DNA of 64,000 bases, taken from assembly GCF_041261445.1 (NCBI RefSeq), contig NZ_JBGCCU010000018.1:62001-126000 (forward strand). Reading direction: 5' to 3'. The position numbers and the translations under genes are program-made. This DNA comes from Catenulispora sp. EB89 (GTDB lineage: Bacteria > Actinomycetota > Actinomycetes > Streptomycetales > Catenulisporaceae). Positions 44,662 to 53,436 of the stretch are shown piece after piece. Within the stretch, counting starts at the first letter, position 1, and every line of letters starts with the position of its first letter. The notes below the pieces were generated by a model. It saw nothing but the letters and a program-made list of their open reading frames with translations, made no database searches and was not told the DNA's origin.

Positions 44662-47600
44662 CTAGGCGCCCGACCCGGTGAGCTCGGTCAGGTCGCGCAG
44701 CACCTCGGATGCGGTGATCGGGTCTAGTTCGCCGAAGGTCAGGGGTCCGCCGTCCGATGAGGACCACTGGCCGTACGGCTTGTCGTTGAGCCAGATGGCG
44801 GTGAGCTCCTGGTCCCCGGACTCGTGGACGTTGCCGATCGGTATGCCGGGGTACAGGTCGGCCACGACGGCGCGCCCGCCGGGGACGACCCGCTCCATCC
44901 AGTTCTGGCCGCCGCCGTCCTGGGGCGCGCCGCGCCGCCAGCCGTGCTTCTCCATGCCCAGCAGCGTCGTGACCGGAAGCTTGCGCCTGGCGAAGCGGTC
45001 GAGCGAGGTGGCCGCGCGCTCGGCGTCGGTCAGGGCGAAGACGGCCCGGCCCAACTGCTGGAACGGCTGAAGGACCTCGTAGTCGGCGAACACGTCCGAC
45101 CAGGCGGCGAGGTCGTCGGCGAGATGCAGCGGGTGCGCGATGCCGACCTCGGCTCCGTCGGGCACGGAGAAAGGCTCGTCGGCGAGGTCCGCGTAGCTCC
45201 CGTCCTCCGCGACCCTGAACGCGGTGGGTGCCGCGCCGGGGCCGGAGAGGCAGGTCCAGACCAGGCGCCGGGCCAGATGGCGCAGCAGCGGGTGCGCGAT
45301 GAACAGCTCGGCGAACTCGGCGGCGGTCCAGCGCCGCTGGGTGACCATCGCGTGTTCCAACCGGACCAACTGGTCGGCGGCGACCGTGCGCACGTCCTTC
45401 TTGAGGGCACTGAACTGCCGGTGGGCGGCAGCGGCCGATTCGGCGTCATCGCGGGCCCCGGGCTTCGGCAGCGCCTTGAGCCGCCCGCCGTTCTCGTCGG
45501 TGACGTACGGCTGGAGCCGTTCGTCGAAGCCGACCGTGAAACGGCGTGGCCCGTAGTCCAGGACCAGGCTGCCCGCCGGGTCGAGGTCGAAGTCGGGCAC
45601 GAGCCGGTCCGCCAACTGCTCAGGGCTCAGGCCCAGATCGGCGGCCACCTCGGCGATCTGCTCGTTCGCCTTCTCTCTCAGTGCCCTGAATCTGACCTTC
45701 TGCGCGATGCTGTTCAGGTGCATCAGCGCCACGTCGGTGCCGATGTCGGTGAGCACCGCCAGGCCGGTGGCCGCGCGCTGGTGCCCGCCCTCGCCGGGCC
45801 AGACGCGGATCACCGGCGACAGGCGGCGGACCGTCTCGTCGTCGCCGAGCCAGCGCAGGGCTTCGAGGATCCAGCCCTCCTGGGGCGGGTAGTCCACATC
45901 GCGCCAGAACTGGAACAGCTGCCAGGCGAACTCCGCCAGGGACGCCGGATCGCACGCCTCTTTGACGATGGCGACGCCGGCGTACACGTCGCCCGGCTTC
46001 GAGATCGCCAGCATCGTGCACAGGTGCCGGACCGCCGCCGGGGGAAGCGCCGCGGACCGGTCGCGCAGCAGTACCTGCGGCAGCAGCCACGGCTCCAGCC
46101 AGCTCGGCTGGCCCGGCACCTTGTTCGGCAGGCTGAGGACGAGTTCGTGCTCCAGCAGGAACTCCACGGCCTCGACGGTCTCCCGGCCGTAGTCCTCGGC
46201 CGCGGCCATGACCTCGTCCCCGCGCCCGGCGGCCACGAGCGCCCGCAGCGCGGCCTCGGCCCCACGGCGCGCCGGCCCCGCCTTGCCCACCGCCGCCGGG
46301 ATCAGCGCCGTGGCGGCGAAAGCCGGGTGCCGGCCCAGCCAGGCGAGCACCGCCGGACGGGTCGACTTGCTGCCCCGCGCCAGCCATTCGGCCATCTGGT
46401 CGGCGACTTCGTAGGCCGCGAACGGCACCAGGATTCCCGCGTCGATCGGCTGGATCGTGTGCGCGATGTGCAAAGCGGCCGGCAGCGCGTCGAGCCCGTA
46501 GCGTGGAATCAGTGCACGGACACACTCGGGATCCTGCCACCGTGAGGCGGGCCTCCACTGCCGGATCAGGGCTCTGGTGATCTCCTCCGGCCCGTCCGCG
46601 AAGAACACGTACGCCAAGGCCAGATCCTGTTGACGTTCGATGAACACGTCGGCCCGTTCCGGCCAGGACTGGTTCTCCCACTGCGGATACGACTCATTGT
46701 CGGCCACGGCGTCGAACATCGTCGCCCACTGCTCTGCCTCGCCGGTCCGCCACACCATGCCGCCGACGCCTGACGGCCGTCGCAGCCCTTTGACGGCGGT
46801 CGGTCGCGCGGGCTGATCCGCGGCCAGCCACGGCGGAGTGACCAGCACCGACGGCAGACGCTCGGCATTGGCCGACGGGGCGATCGGGGCCGAGCCGATG
46901 GCGTCGACGATCTCCCGGGACTGTTCGGACAGCTGCGGCAGCGCCGCCTCGACGGCCCGCGGGTTGCCGAGCACGTGCGCGCGGAGCAGAGCGGCCGAGA
47001 TCGTGCCGATGGCAGTGTCCTGAGACGCGCTCGCCGCGAGCAGCCGTACAGCGCGGACCGGGAAGTGCCGGCAGGCCTCGATCACCGCCGTCCGCACGTG
47101 CTTGTTGTTGGTCACGCTCCATCCCGGCCCGGCGTCGGGTTTCCGGTCGAGCCGGTCGATCAGGGCCTGGAAGGCCTCGTCGGTGGGCACACCCGCCACC
47201 ACGGACAGGAGGAACTGCTGGTTCTCGGCGTGCCACGTCACGTCGTACCACCGCGCCAGCCACGCTCCGGCGTGCCGCGGCGCGCCGTCGGCGACCGTCG
47301 CCGCCAGATCGAACCCGACGCCGTACCAGTCGTCCTGAGGCGGCTGCGCGTCGAACTGTTCTGGAGTGCTGAGCGCGCAGATCAACAGGCCCTTCTCCTG
47401 AGCCAGGCCGCTGTAGGCGGCGTGGTCGCGCCAGTCCTCGTCCACCCACTCGGTCCGTGCGGGGAACAGGAACGACGTGAACACCCGCTGTTCGTGGCCT
47501 AGCGCGCGGTATTCGGCGGCGGCGGCACACGCCTCGGCGTGGTCGGCGTCCGACGCCACCGCCAGATGCCCGCGCACCTGCGCGGCGATCGTTCGGAGCT

Positions 47601-48102
47601 GGTGGAAGTGCGGCCAGTAGCTGTCGGCGTGGCGCGGTTCGGGAAGCGGCGGCAGCCGGGTCAGCGGCTTCTCGCCGTAGCTGATTCCGCAGATCTCGAG
47701 CACCGCCCGCGTCGCGAACACCACACCGCGCTGCTCGACCCATTCGTCCGCCAACGGGGCCAAGCTCGGCTCCTGGGCGGACCGGTCCCAGGAGAACATC
47801 GCCACGGCGACCACCGCGGCACCCAGCGGCGAGGCCGAGGACGACGTCGGATCGTCCAGAAACGCGCCGCCGGCCTCGGCCGATTCCGCATCGGGATCGG
47901 CACTCGCCAGCCGGCGGCGCACGGCCTGCCGGAAGGGACCGAGCGCCTTCGCCGCCTTGGCCGCCTCGGCCTTGCCGACGGCCAGATCCGGACGTATCGC
48001 GCCGCCGCGGCGCGCCATGACCATCCGCTGCCGGCCCGCCGGGACCACGAGAGCATCCTCGTCCGGCAGCGGAGCCGTCGGGTCGACGTCGAACTGTGTC
48101 AC
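44662..48102 (-). CDS. Large DUF4132-domain protein
   Basis: A 1146-residue cytosolic protein. GTG 48102 with GAGG upstream gives MTQFDVDPTAPLPDEDALVVPAG, better than the upstream in-frame start at 48174. Long stretches of helical repeat (ARM/HEAT-like, about 350-830) precede the conserved C-terminal DUF4132 region (about 900-1100), with GSLVLDYGPRRFTVGFDERL, TQRRWTAAEFAELFIAHPLLRHLARRLVW and HPLHLADD...WSDVFADYEVLQPFQQLGR. DUF4132 occurs with WGR domains and MoxR/VWA partners in some bacteria; none adjoins here. Biochemical function is unknown. Confidence 0.85.
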   Translation of the reverse strand: MTQFDVDPTAPLPDEDALVVPAGRQRMVMARRGGAIRPDLAVGKAEAAKAAKALGPFRQAVRRRLASADPDAESAEAGGAFLDDPTSSSASPLGAAVVAVAMFSWDRSAQEPSLAPLADEWVEQRGVVFATRAVLEICGISYGEKPLTRLPPLPEPRHADSYWPHFHQLRTIAAQVRGHLAVASDADHAEACAAAAEYRALGHEQRVFTSFLFPARTEWVDEDWRDHAAYSGLAQEKGLLICALSTPEQFDAQPPQDDWYGVGFDLAATVADGAPRHAGAWLARWYDVTWHAENQQFLLSVVAGVPTDEAFQALIDRLDRKPDAGPGWSVTNNKHVRTAVIEACRHFPVRAVRLLAASASQDTAIGTISAALLRAHVLGNPRAVEAALPQLSEQSREIVDAIGSAPIAPSANAERLPSVLVTPPWLAADQPARPTAVKGLRRPSGVGGMVWRTGEAEQWATMFDAVADNESYPQWENQSWPERADVFIERQQDLALAYVFFADGPEEITRALIRQWRPASRWQDPECVRALIPRYGLDALPAALHIAHTIQPIDAGILVPFAAYEVADQMAEWLARGSKSTRPAVLAWLGRHPAFAATALIPAAVGKAGPARRGAEAALRALVAAGRGDEVMAAAEDYGRETVEAVEFLLEHELVLSLPNKVPGQPSWLEPWLLPQVLLRDRSAALPPAAVRHLCTMLAISKPGDVYAGVAIVKEACDPASLAEFAWQLFQFWRDVDYPPQEGWILEALRWLGDDETVRRLSPVIRVWPGEGGHQRAATGLAVLTDIGTDVALMHLNSIAQKVRFRALREKANEQIAEVAADLGLSPEQLADRLVPDFDLDPAGSLVLDYGPRRFTVGFDERLQPYVTDENGGRLKALPKPGARDDAESAAAAHRQFSALKKDVRTVAADQLVRLEHAMVTQRRWTAAEFAELFIAHPLLRHLARRLVWTCLSGPGAAPTAFRVAEDGSYADLADEPFSVPDGAEVGIAHPLHLADDLAAWSDVFADYEVLQPFQQLGRAVFALTDAERAATSLDRFARRKLPVTTLLGMEKHGWRRGAPQDGGGQNWMERVVPGGRAVVADLYPGIPIGNVHESGDQELTAIWLNDKPYGQWSSSDGGPLTFGELDPITASEVLRDLTELTGSGA

Positions 48103-48179
48103 TACCGCCTCGTTCCCTCGCGTGGGCCACTGCGGCGGCAACAGTAGCGACTGCTGCTGACGATGTTCGCGCAACGGCG

Positions 48180-48206
48180 CGGGCGAGCCTTACCGGGCGA
48201 GCCTTA
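48180..48206. repeat. Two direct copies of CGGGCGAGCCTTA
   Basis: Copies at 48180-48192 and 48194-48206; the second overlaps the stop codon of the lipoprotein gene. It lies between the end of the lipoprotein gene and the start of the DUF4132 gene on the minus strand, so it could affect the latter's promoter. Confidence 0.6.
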
Positions 48207-48860
48207 TGACGGTGACGTGGCGCCGTGGCTGTGGCCGCCGGCCAGTCTCGGCGCTATGGCGTTCGCCGCCTCCAGGGCTTCCTCGCAAACGTGCTCTGCC
48301 GGTGGGGCGCGTGTCAGAAGGAGCTGGGGCGGTATCTGCAGGTGGATGGCCAGACTCGACCCGGACGTGGCCTGGATCGCCATGTAGCACTCACCCTGGT
48401 AGGTGAGCAGATCCTGCTTGCCGGGACGGCCGTCGCTGGTTGACACGTTGGAGGACTGACCGTCTGCGGGGAATTCCGCGCCCACATCGGCAAAGGGGAT
48501 CGCGGCCAGTTCGACGGACAACATTCGGTTGCGACCGAACCAGGTGCAGTCGCTGTCCTCGTATTCAATCGGAGCCGGAGACGGGGATTTCGCCAGCGCA
48601 GCAAGCTTGAGCCGGCTGAGGGTGTCGGCCGGGAGCAGCGTGCACGCGTCAACGGTCTGCCACCAGTCATCGGGATTGCCCGGGTTCGGAACAGGGGTGT
48701 ACGGGGGCGGCGTCGTGTACACGGGTTCGCACACGCACGCGACAGGGTCGCAGTGGGTCTTCGAGCCTCCGCAGTTCCCTGCACATCCGGACACGCCGGC
48801 GATCAGTAAAGCGCCGAAGAGGGCAGCGGTCATGATCGGGGCGAAAGTTCGGCCGTTCAT
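48204..48860 (-). CDS. Lipoprotein with DUF3558-like domain
   Basis: A 218-residue protein; ATG 48860 has GGGGAGG upstream. The signal ends in lipobox LIAGVSGCAG (Cys about 26), then a Cys-rich, Pro-rich linker (CGGSKTHCDPVACVC). The folded domain begins with VDACTLLPADTLSRLKL and has DSDCTWFG, a pattern typical of actinobacterial DUF3558 lipoproteins in which the two Cys pair. Function is unknown; it is outside the membrane. Confidence 0.78.
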   Translation of the reverse strand: MNGRTFAPIMTAALFGALLIAGVSGCAGNCGGSKTHCDPVACVCEPVYTTPPPYTPVPNPGNPDDWWQTVDACTLLPADTLSRLKLAALAKSPSPAPIEYEDSDCTWFGRNRMLSVELAAIPFADVGAEFPADGQSSNVSTSDGRPGKQDLLTYQGECYMAIQATSGSSLAIHLQIPPQLLLTRAPPAEHVCEEALEAANAIAPRLAGGHSHGATSPS

Positions 48861-48958
48861 CGCGGACCTCCCCGTGTGGCCGAGGGCCTTCACGCCCTAT
48901 TTTAAATCAGGGCACAGCGATACGGAACGGTGCGGGCACGCCGGCGGCCTGAGCACCA

Positions 48959-49417
48959 TCAGATCAGGCTGAGGTAGCAGATCGCCTTGTGAAAGCCGTG
49001 GTCCCAGTCCTCCTGCAGGCTCGGATAGATGATTTTGTAGTTCAGATCGGTGGACCCGGGAAGCATGTACTGCTGGGCCTCACTGTCCGGCACCTTGTCC
49101 ACGGCCGCCTTGCACAGGCTGTCCGCCTGGTCCTTCGCCTGCGCGTACGGGCCGGCCAAGTCGCCCACCGCGAACACCTTGACGCTGGAGCTGTTGCCGC
49201 ACGGCACGATCTGCGGCGGCTTGGGAGCCTCATCCGCTTTCAGGAACTGGCCGAATGGCGCGTTGTCGATGATGCAGTCGTCCGCCTGGATCGAGTTGAG
49301 CGTGTTGACGTACGTCTTGTACCCGTCGTCATACGCCTGGCTGCCGCTGCCGCACCCCGCGGTGGCCAGCGCTGAGGCCGCGAGGATCGTGAAGGTGGCT
49401 ATGCGTATTGTTTTCAC
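48959..49417 (-). CDS. Small lipoprotein of unknown function
   Basis: A 152-residue protein with GTG at 49417; no strong ribosome site is visible. The lipobox ATAGCGSG has Cys about 22. The mature part has four further Cys (DDCIID, VPCGN, SLCKA, AICYL), suggesting two disulfides. I do not recognise the family; the layout is like septum-formation-type extracellular domains but the match is weak. The upstream gap carries three palindromes. Confidence 0.65.
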   Translation of the reverse strand: MKTIRIATFTILAASALATAGCGSGSQAYDDGYKTYVNTLNSIQADDCIIDNAPFGQFLKADEAPKPPQIVPCGNSSSVKVFAVGDLAGPYAQAKDQADSLCKAAVDKVPDSEAQQYMLPGSTDLNYKIIYPSLQEDWDHGFHKAICYLSLI

Positions 49418-49463
49418 GATGGTTTGTATATCAGTTGTCGGTGATTACCGAGGAACTGAATGC

Positions 49464-49503
49464 GAGGACCGGTCCTCAAAGAGATATTCTAGAATCAACG
49501 TTG
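49464..49503. promoter_or_regulatory. Three palindromes upstream of the lipoprotein gene
   Basis: GAGGACCGGTCCTC (14 bp, 49464-49477), ATTCTAGAAT (10 bp, 49486-49495) and CAACGTTG (8 bp, 49496-49503) are all perfect and lie within 40 bp. They are placed about 50-85 nt before the GTG at 49417 on the minus strand. At least one is probably an operator. Confidence 0.5.
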
Positions 49504-49526
49504 TTTATGTAAGCGGTGGCACAGGT

Positions 49527-49937
49527 CTATTGGCTAGAAGCAGTGGCCGGGCTCATCGGGTCGATGACGGCCCAGTGCTCGACCAACAGCCCGTCCTGGA
49601 AGCGGATGACGTCCATGACTCGGAACTCCATGCGCTCGCCCGACGGCGGTGCGCCGAACCACGGCCCGGTGTGCCGGCCGCGGAACATCTTGTGGGTGGC
49701 TACCAAATCGCCGTCGCCGACGCAGTGCAGAATCTCGATCCGCAGGTCGGAGAAAGCCTCGTGCAAAGCCGCCATGAAGTCGTGGACCCCGTCCAGGCCA
49801 TCGCGCTGGCCCGGACCGATGGTGCGGTTCCGGAAGTCGGGATGTACGAGCTCGTCGATCAGCTCCAACCGGCCCCCTTCTTGCACCTGCTCGATGAAGA
49901 ACCGCATGCGCTCCACGTTGGACTCTTGGCTGCCCAC
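49527..49937 (-). CDS. SnoaL-like (NTF2-fold) protein
   Basis: A 136-residue protein. GTG 49937 is chosen because AAGGCGG lies upstream and the fold begins at SNVERMRFFIEQVQEGGRLELIDELVHPDF. The cone-shaped NTF2 fold with RDGLDGVHDFMAALHEAFSDLRIEI, GDGDLVATHKMFRGRHTG and DVIRFQDGLLVEHWAVID matches SnoaL/ester-cyclase relatives. These act on small hydrophobic molecules, but many have no known substrate. No partner gene is evident. Confidence 0.85.
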   Translation of the reverse strand: MGSQESNVERMRFFIEQVQEGGRLELIDELVHPDFRNRTIGPGQRDGLDGVHDFMAALHEAFSDLRIEILHCVGDGDLVATHKMFRGRHTGPWFGAPPSGERMEFRVMDVIRFQDGLLVEHWAVIDPMSPATASSQ

Positions 49938-50144
49938 GCAGCACCGCCTTTCCGCCTGGATCCGCCACCCGGTAGAAACGGGCTGATGACCGGCCCCGCT
50001 GCCCCTCCAGCAGCAGGACGCAGTCATGTATATCGCAGCAGCCGTGCTCGGTCCCGGCTTCGCCTCACTGGAGCCCGTTCCGGCTCCTATTCCGGCTCCG
50101 AACCCCGCACCGAATCCCGCTCCGCATCTGGCTCCAGCGCGAAA

Positions 50145-50966
50145 TCAGCACCCGTGGAAGTCAGGGCTGGCCGACCACCCCGCATTCGCCCACGCCTGCG
50201 CGGGCGCGGGTGTGAAGCCGGCGTACATCCCGTGCAACTGGCCGAGGAGCCAGGTGGTGAAGCGGGCGGCGCTCTGCGGGCAGGTGTGGACGCCGTCGCT
50301 GCTGCGGTCGTGTTTTCCGTCCTTGTCCTGCTGGTAAGTAGGACCCCAGACGGCGGTGGCGTCGAAGACGGCCGCCTGGCCCGAGGATCCTGCGGCGACT
50401 GCCTGTGCGGCGGCTCCGGCGTGGGCGAGGTCGGCCATGTGGGGCTGGTAGAAATCGTCGGGCTTGATCGGCGGCATGGTGACGAAGACCAGCTTGGCGC
50501 CGTATCCGACGGTGGTCGCGAGCAGCTTCTGATAGGCGGCCTGCTGCTGTTGCTGAGTGCCCCAGTCGTACGTGGTCAGCTGGTAGACGACAACGGTGGG
50601 CTTGGCCGAGGCGATCTGCGCGGGCAGTTGCCGCCAGTTGGCGTCGGCAGCGGGGCCGACCACGTTGCCGCCTCCGGCCGCCGCGATCGACTGGAACTGG
50701 ACGTTGCCGGCCTTGAACGCGGCGGCCAGCGGCAGCGCCTCCTGCTCGGCTATGGAGTCGCCGAGGAAGAGGACCTTGGAGAGTCGGGCGTCGGTTCTGC
50801 CAGCTGCACCAGCCGCACCGGACGTGCCAGCCGCACCGGCCGCGCTGCTCGCACCGCCACCGCTCAAGCCGGCCGAACCTCCCGACCGCGCGGAGCAGGC
50901 GACGGTCCCGGCGGCTCCGAAGGCGAGACACGCGACAGCGAGCATGAGATTTCGAATGCTTGTCAT
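50145..50966 (-). CDS. Exported SGNH/GDSL-type hydrolase
   Basis: A 273-residue protein. ATG 50966 is supported because the upstream control element lies at the same distance here as in the acyltransferase gene. The signal ends at TVACSARSGG (Cys about 24, probable lipoprotein), then a Gly/Ala/Ser linker. The SGNH core has VLFLGDSIAEQEAL (nucleophile Ser), a block II-like Gly in AAAGGGNVVG and the C-terminal SSDGVHTCPQSAARF (catalytic Asp-x-x-His). The block III Asn (GxND) is not obvious; VVVYQLTTYDW occupies its place. Such enzymes remove or transfer acyl groups on surface sugars and are natural partners of acyltransferase-3 proteins, one of which lies 3 kb away. Confidence 0.82.
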   Translation of the reverse strand: MTSIRNLMLAVACLAFGAAGTVACSARSGGSAGLSGGGASSAAGAAGTSGAAGAAGRTDARLSKVLFLGDSIAEQEALPLAAAFKAGNVQFQSIAAAGGGNVVGPAADANWRQLPAQIASAKPTVVVYQLTTYDWGTQQQQQAAYQKLLATTVGYGAKLVFVTMPPIKPDDFYQPHMADLAHAGAAAQAVAAGSSGQAAVFDATAVWGPTYQQDKDGKHDRSSDGVHTCPQSAARFTTWLLGQLHGMYAGFTPAPAQAWANAGWSASPDFHGC

Positions 50967-51005
50967 GCCCTCGACGGTGACCCGGCCGCGTCCGAGCACC
51001 AACGC

Positions 51006-51030
51006 GGTTGTGTCGCGGTTGTGTCGTAGG
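51006..51030. promoter_or_regulatory. Direct-repeat element upstream of the SGNH and response-regulator genes
   Basis: GTGTCGC (51010) and GTGTCGTAG (51021) repeat with an 11-bp period; the wider GGTTGTGTC is duplicated at 51006 and 51017. It begins 44 nt upstream of the SGNH start codon, in the gap shared with the divergent response-regulator gene. An almost identical element precedes the acyltransferase gene. The 11-bp direct repeat suits an OmpR-type dimer. Confidence 0.65.
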
Positions 51031-51088
51031 AGTCCGCAGCCGGCCGATCTCCGGCTGATCTCCGGCCAACGACACCCATACTGGACGC

Positions 51089-51763
51089 GTGGAAGCGATT
51101 CTGATCATCGAGGACGATTCCCGGCTGCGCCGCGGCCTGGAGCTGGCGCTCAGCCGGCTCGGGTATGCCGTGCAGACCGCCGCCACCGGCGAGGAGGGCC
51201 TGGCGCGGCTGCCGGAGACCAGGCCGGACCTGGTCGTCCTCGACGTGGTCCTGCCGGGTCTCGACGGCTTCCAGGTGTGCCGCCGGATCCGCGCCGCCGG
51301 CACGACCCCGATCATCATGCTCACGGCGCGCGGCGACGACTTCGACGTCGTGGCCGGCCTGGAGGCCGGGGCCGACGACTACATCGTCAAGCCGGCCCGG
51401 CCCAGCGTGCTCGATGCCCGGATCCGCGCGGTCCTGCGCCGGATGCCCGGTACCGCCGAGGAGGTGCGCGTGTTCGGCGAGCTGCGGATCGACACCTCCG
51501 CGCTCACCGTGACGCTGCGGGCCGAGCCGGTGCCGCTCACACCGACCGAGATGCGGCTGCTGCTCACGATCTCGCGCGCGGAGGGACGCGTGTTCAGTCG
51601 GCAACAGCTGCTCGAGCAGGTCTGGGAGCACGACTACCTCGGAGACTCCCGGCTGGTCGACAACTGCGTGCAACGGCTGCGCGCGAAGATAGAGACCGAC
51701 GCGGCCAGCCCGGTCTACGTCCAGACGGTGCGAGGGTTCGGCTACCGCTTCGGGCCGGTATGA
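51089..51763 (+). CDS. OmpR/PhoB-type response regulator
   Basis: A 224-residue two-domain regulator with GTG start. The receiver domain (about 3-115) has the acidic pair Asp9/Asp10, phospho-acceptor Asp52 (LVVLDVVLPG), Thr79 and Lys101 (YIVKPA). The winged helix (about 125-222) ends YVQTVRGFGYRFGPV. Its stop overlaps the ATG of the kinase gene. It probably binds the 11-bp direct repeats found upstream of its own gene and of the acyltransferase gene; this is inferred. Confidence 0.93.
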   Translation: MEAILIIEDDSRLRRGLELALSRLGYAVQTAATGEEGLARLPETRPDLVVLDVVLPGLDGFQVCRRIRAAGTTPIIMLTARGDDFDVVAGLEAGADDYIVKPARPSVLDARIRAVLRRMPGTAEEVRVFGELRIDTSALTVTLRAEPVPLTPTEMRLLLTISRAEGRVFSRQQLLEQVWEHDYLGDSRLVDNCVQRLRAKIETDAASPVYVQTVRGFGYRFGPV

Positions 51764-53436
51764 CCGCCCGCCGTGGGTGGTCGCGCAGGTGGCCCCGCGG
51801 GCTGCGCGCACGGCTGGTGGTCGCGTTCGTCCTGGTGGCCGTGCTCGGTGCCGCGGCGGCGGCGTGGGCGAGCGCCCGGTCGGCGAGCGACGCGCTGGCG
51901 GCCGGCGCCGAGCGGCAGTCCGTGGAGACCGTCCGGAGCCAGATCACGAGCGTCACGGCCGGACTGACCTATCCGCCGAACCAGTCCGCACTGGACCAGC
52001 TGGCCGCGACCGTCGGCGCGGACACCCTCGTCACGTATCAGAACCTGCGTGCCACGACCGGCCCCGACACCGGACTGGTCACTACCGCGGTTCAAGCCGC
52101 GGCGCGCGGTGGCGACTCCCTGGTCGTGCAACGGATTGTCGCCGCGGGCAAGCCGTGGCTGGTCGTCGGGACGCCCATCATGATCACGTCGGTCAACGGG
52201 GCGCGGAGCCCGTCGGGGATCGAGGTCTACACCGTCCGCGACCTGACCGGGGTCCAGCAGCAGATCGACGGGCTCACCAGGTCCGCGGCGCTCACGACCG
52301 GGCTGGCGCTGCCGGTGGCGGTGGTGCTGGCGCTGGTGGCTGCCGGCAGCGTGCTGCGTCCGGTGCGCAGGCTGCGCGACACGGCGCGCCGGCTGTCCGC
52401 GGGCGACCTCGACGCGCGTGCGGTCCCGCGGGGTGCGGACGAACTGGCCGATCTGACCGCCACGCTCAACGCGATGGCCGGATCCGTGCAGGACTCGATG
52501 GCGGCGATGCGCCGGATGCAGGACGACGCCCGCCGGTTCGCCGCCGACGCCGCGCACGAACTGCGGACGCCGCTGAGCACGCTGACCGCGGTGATGGACG
52601 TGCTCGCCGACGCCAGCGACGCGATGGAGGGCGACGCGCGGGAGTCGGCACAGCTGGCGATCGCCGAGACCCAGCGGCTGGTCCAACTCGTCGAAGACCT
52701 CATGGAGGTCTCCCGGTTCGACGCCGGCACGGCCCGGCTGCGCACCGAGGACGTCGAGGTCGTGGGCGCCGTGCGCGACTGCCTGCGGAGCCGGGGATGG
52801 ACGGCGCGAGTGGAGCTCCGGGCCGAGGGGGAGATCTGGTTGCGGTGCGACCGGCGGCGGCTGGACGTCATCGTCGCGAACCTGGTCGGCAACGCGCTGC
52901 GGCATGGTGCGCCGCCGGTGGCGGTGCGGGTGTCCGCCTCGGACGGACAGGTGTGGGTGGAGGTCACCGACAGCGGGCCGGGCTTGCCCGAGCACGTGCT
53001 GCCGCACGTCTTCGACCGCTTCTACAAGGCCGACGAGGCCCGCACGCGCGCTCCGGGCAACGGGTTGGGGCTGGCCATCGCGCTGGAGAACACGATGTTG
53101 CACGGTGGGGAGCTCACTGCGGGCAATGCCGACGGCAATACCGACCGCGACCGCGACCGCGACCGCGACCGCGACGGCGGCGACGGCGGGGGCGGGGGCT
53201 ACGGCGACGGCGACGGCGGCGGTGGCGACGGCGGCGGCGGCGACGGCGGTGGCGGTGGCGGCGACGGCGGTGGCGGCGGCGGTAGCGGCGGTGGCGGTGG
53301 CGGCGACGGCGGTGGCGGCGGCGGTGGCGGCGACGGCGGCCGGGGCGGTGGTGGCGGCGGCGGCCGGGGCGGCAACGGCGGAGGCGGCGGCGCGCGCTTC
53401 GTCGTGCGTCTGCCTCGGCGAGGGGAGGACGGATGA
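51760..53436 (+). CDS. Sensor histidine kinase with a large Gly/Asp low-complexity insert
   Basis: A 558-residue kinase overlapping the regulator gene (ATGA). TM1 about 19-42, extracytoplasmic sensor about 43-180, TM2 about 182-206, HAMP about 207-258. The H-box AADAAHELRTPLS contains His266. The ATPase domain has N-box VANLVGNALRHG (about 370-381), DSGPGLP (about 404) and GNGLGLAIA (about 433). Residues about 457-546 are then low-complexity: an Asp-Arg repeat followed by Gly/Asp runs. The normal final strand (ARFVVRLPRR) follows. The insert lies at a surface turn of the ATPase domain, so activity may be kept. Family members are usually 90 residues shorter. Confidence 0.9.
   Translation: MTARRGWSRRWPRGLRARLVVAFVLVAVLGAAAAAWASARSASDALAAGAERQSVETVRSQITSVTAGLTYPPNQSALDQLAATVGADTLVTYQNLRATTGPDTGLVTTAVQAAARGGDSLVVQRIVAAGKPWLVVGTPIMITSVNGARSPSGIEVYTVRDLTGVQQQIDGLTRSAALTTGLALPVAVVLALVAAGSVLRPVRRLRDTARRLSAGDLDARAVPRGADELADLTATLNAMAGSVQDSMAAMRRMQDDARRFAADAAHELRTPLSTLTAVMDVLADASDAMEGDARESAQLAIAETQRLVQLVEDLMEVSRFDAGTARLRTEDVEVVGAVRDCLRSRGWTARVELRAEGEIWLRCDRRRLDVIVANLVGNALRHGAPPVAVRVSASDGQVWVEVTDSGPGLPEHVLPHVFDRFYKADEARTRAPGNGLGLAIALENTMLHGGELTAGNADGNTDRDRDRDRDRDGGDGGGGGYGDGDGGGGDGGGGDGGGGGGDGGGGGGSGGGGGGDGGGGGGGGDGGRGGGGGGGRGGNGGGGGARFVVRLPRRGEDG
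53140..53396. repeat. Simple-sequence expansion inside the kinase gene
   Basis: Tandem GACCGC hexamers (about 53146-53175) run into more than 200 bp of GGC/GGT/GAC triplets. All units are multiples of three, so the reading frame is kept. Length is likely to vary between strains by slippage. Confidence 0.85.

Noticed and set aside
50596-51759. Long open frame upstream of the histidine kinase
   Set aside because: It runs through the SGNH gene and the response regulator in the wrong frame; ATG 51760 with the ATGA overlap is the kinase start.
53140-53396. GGC/GGT tract considered as a CRISPR-like or satellite array
   Set aside because: No spacers; it is in frame within the kinase and framed by conserved motifs on both sides.
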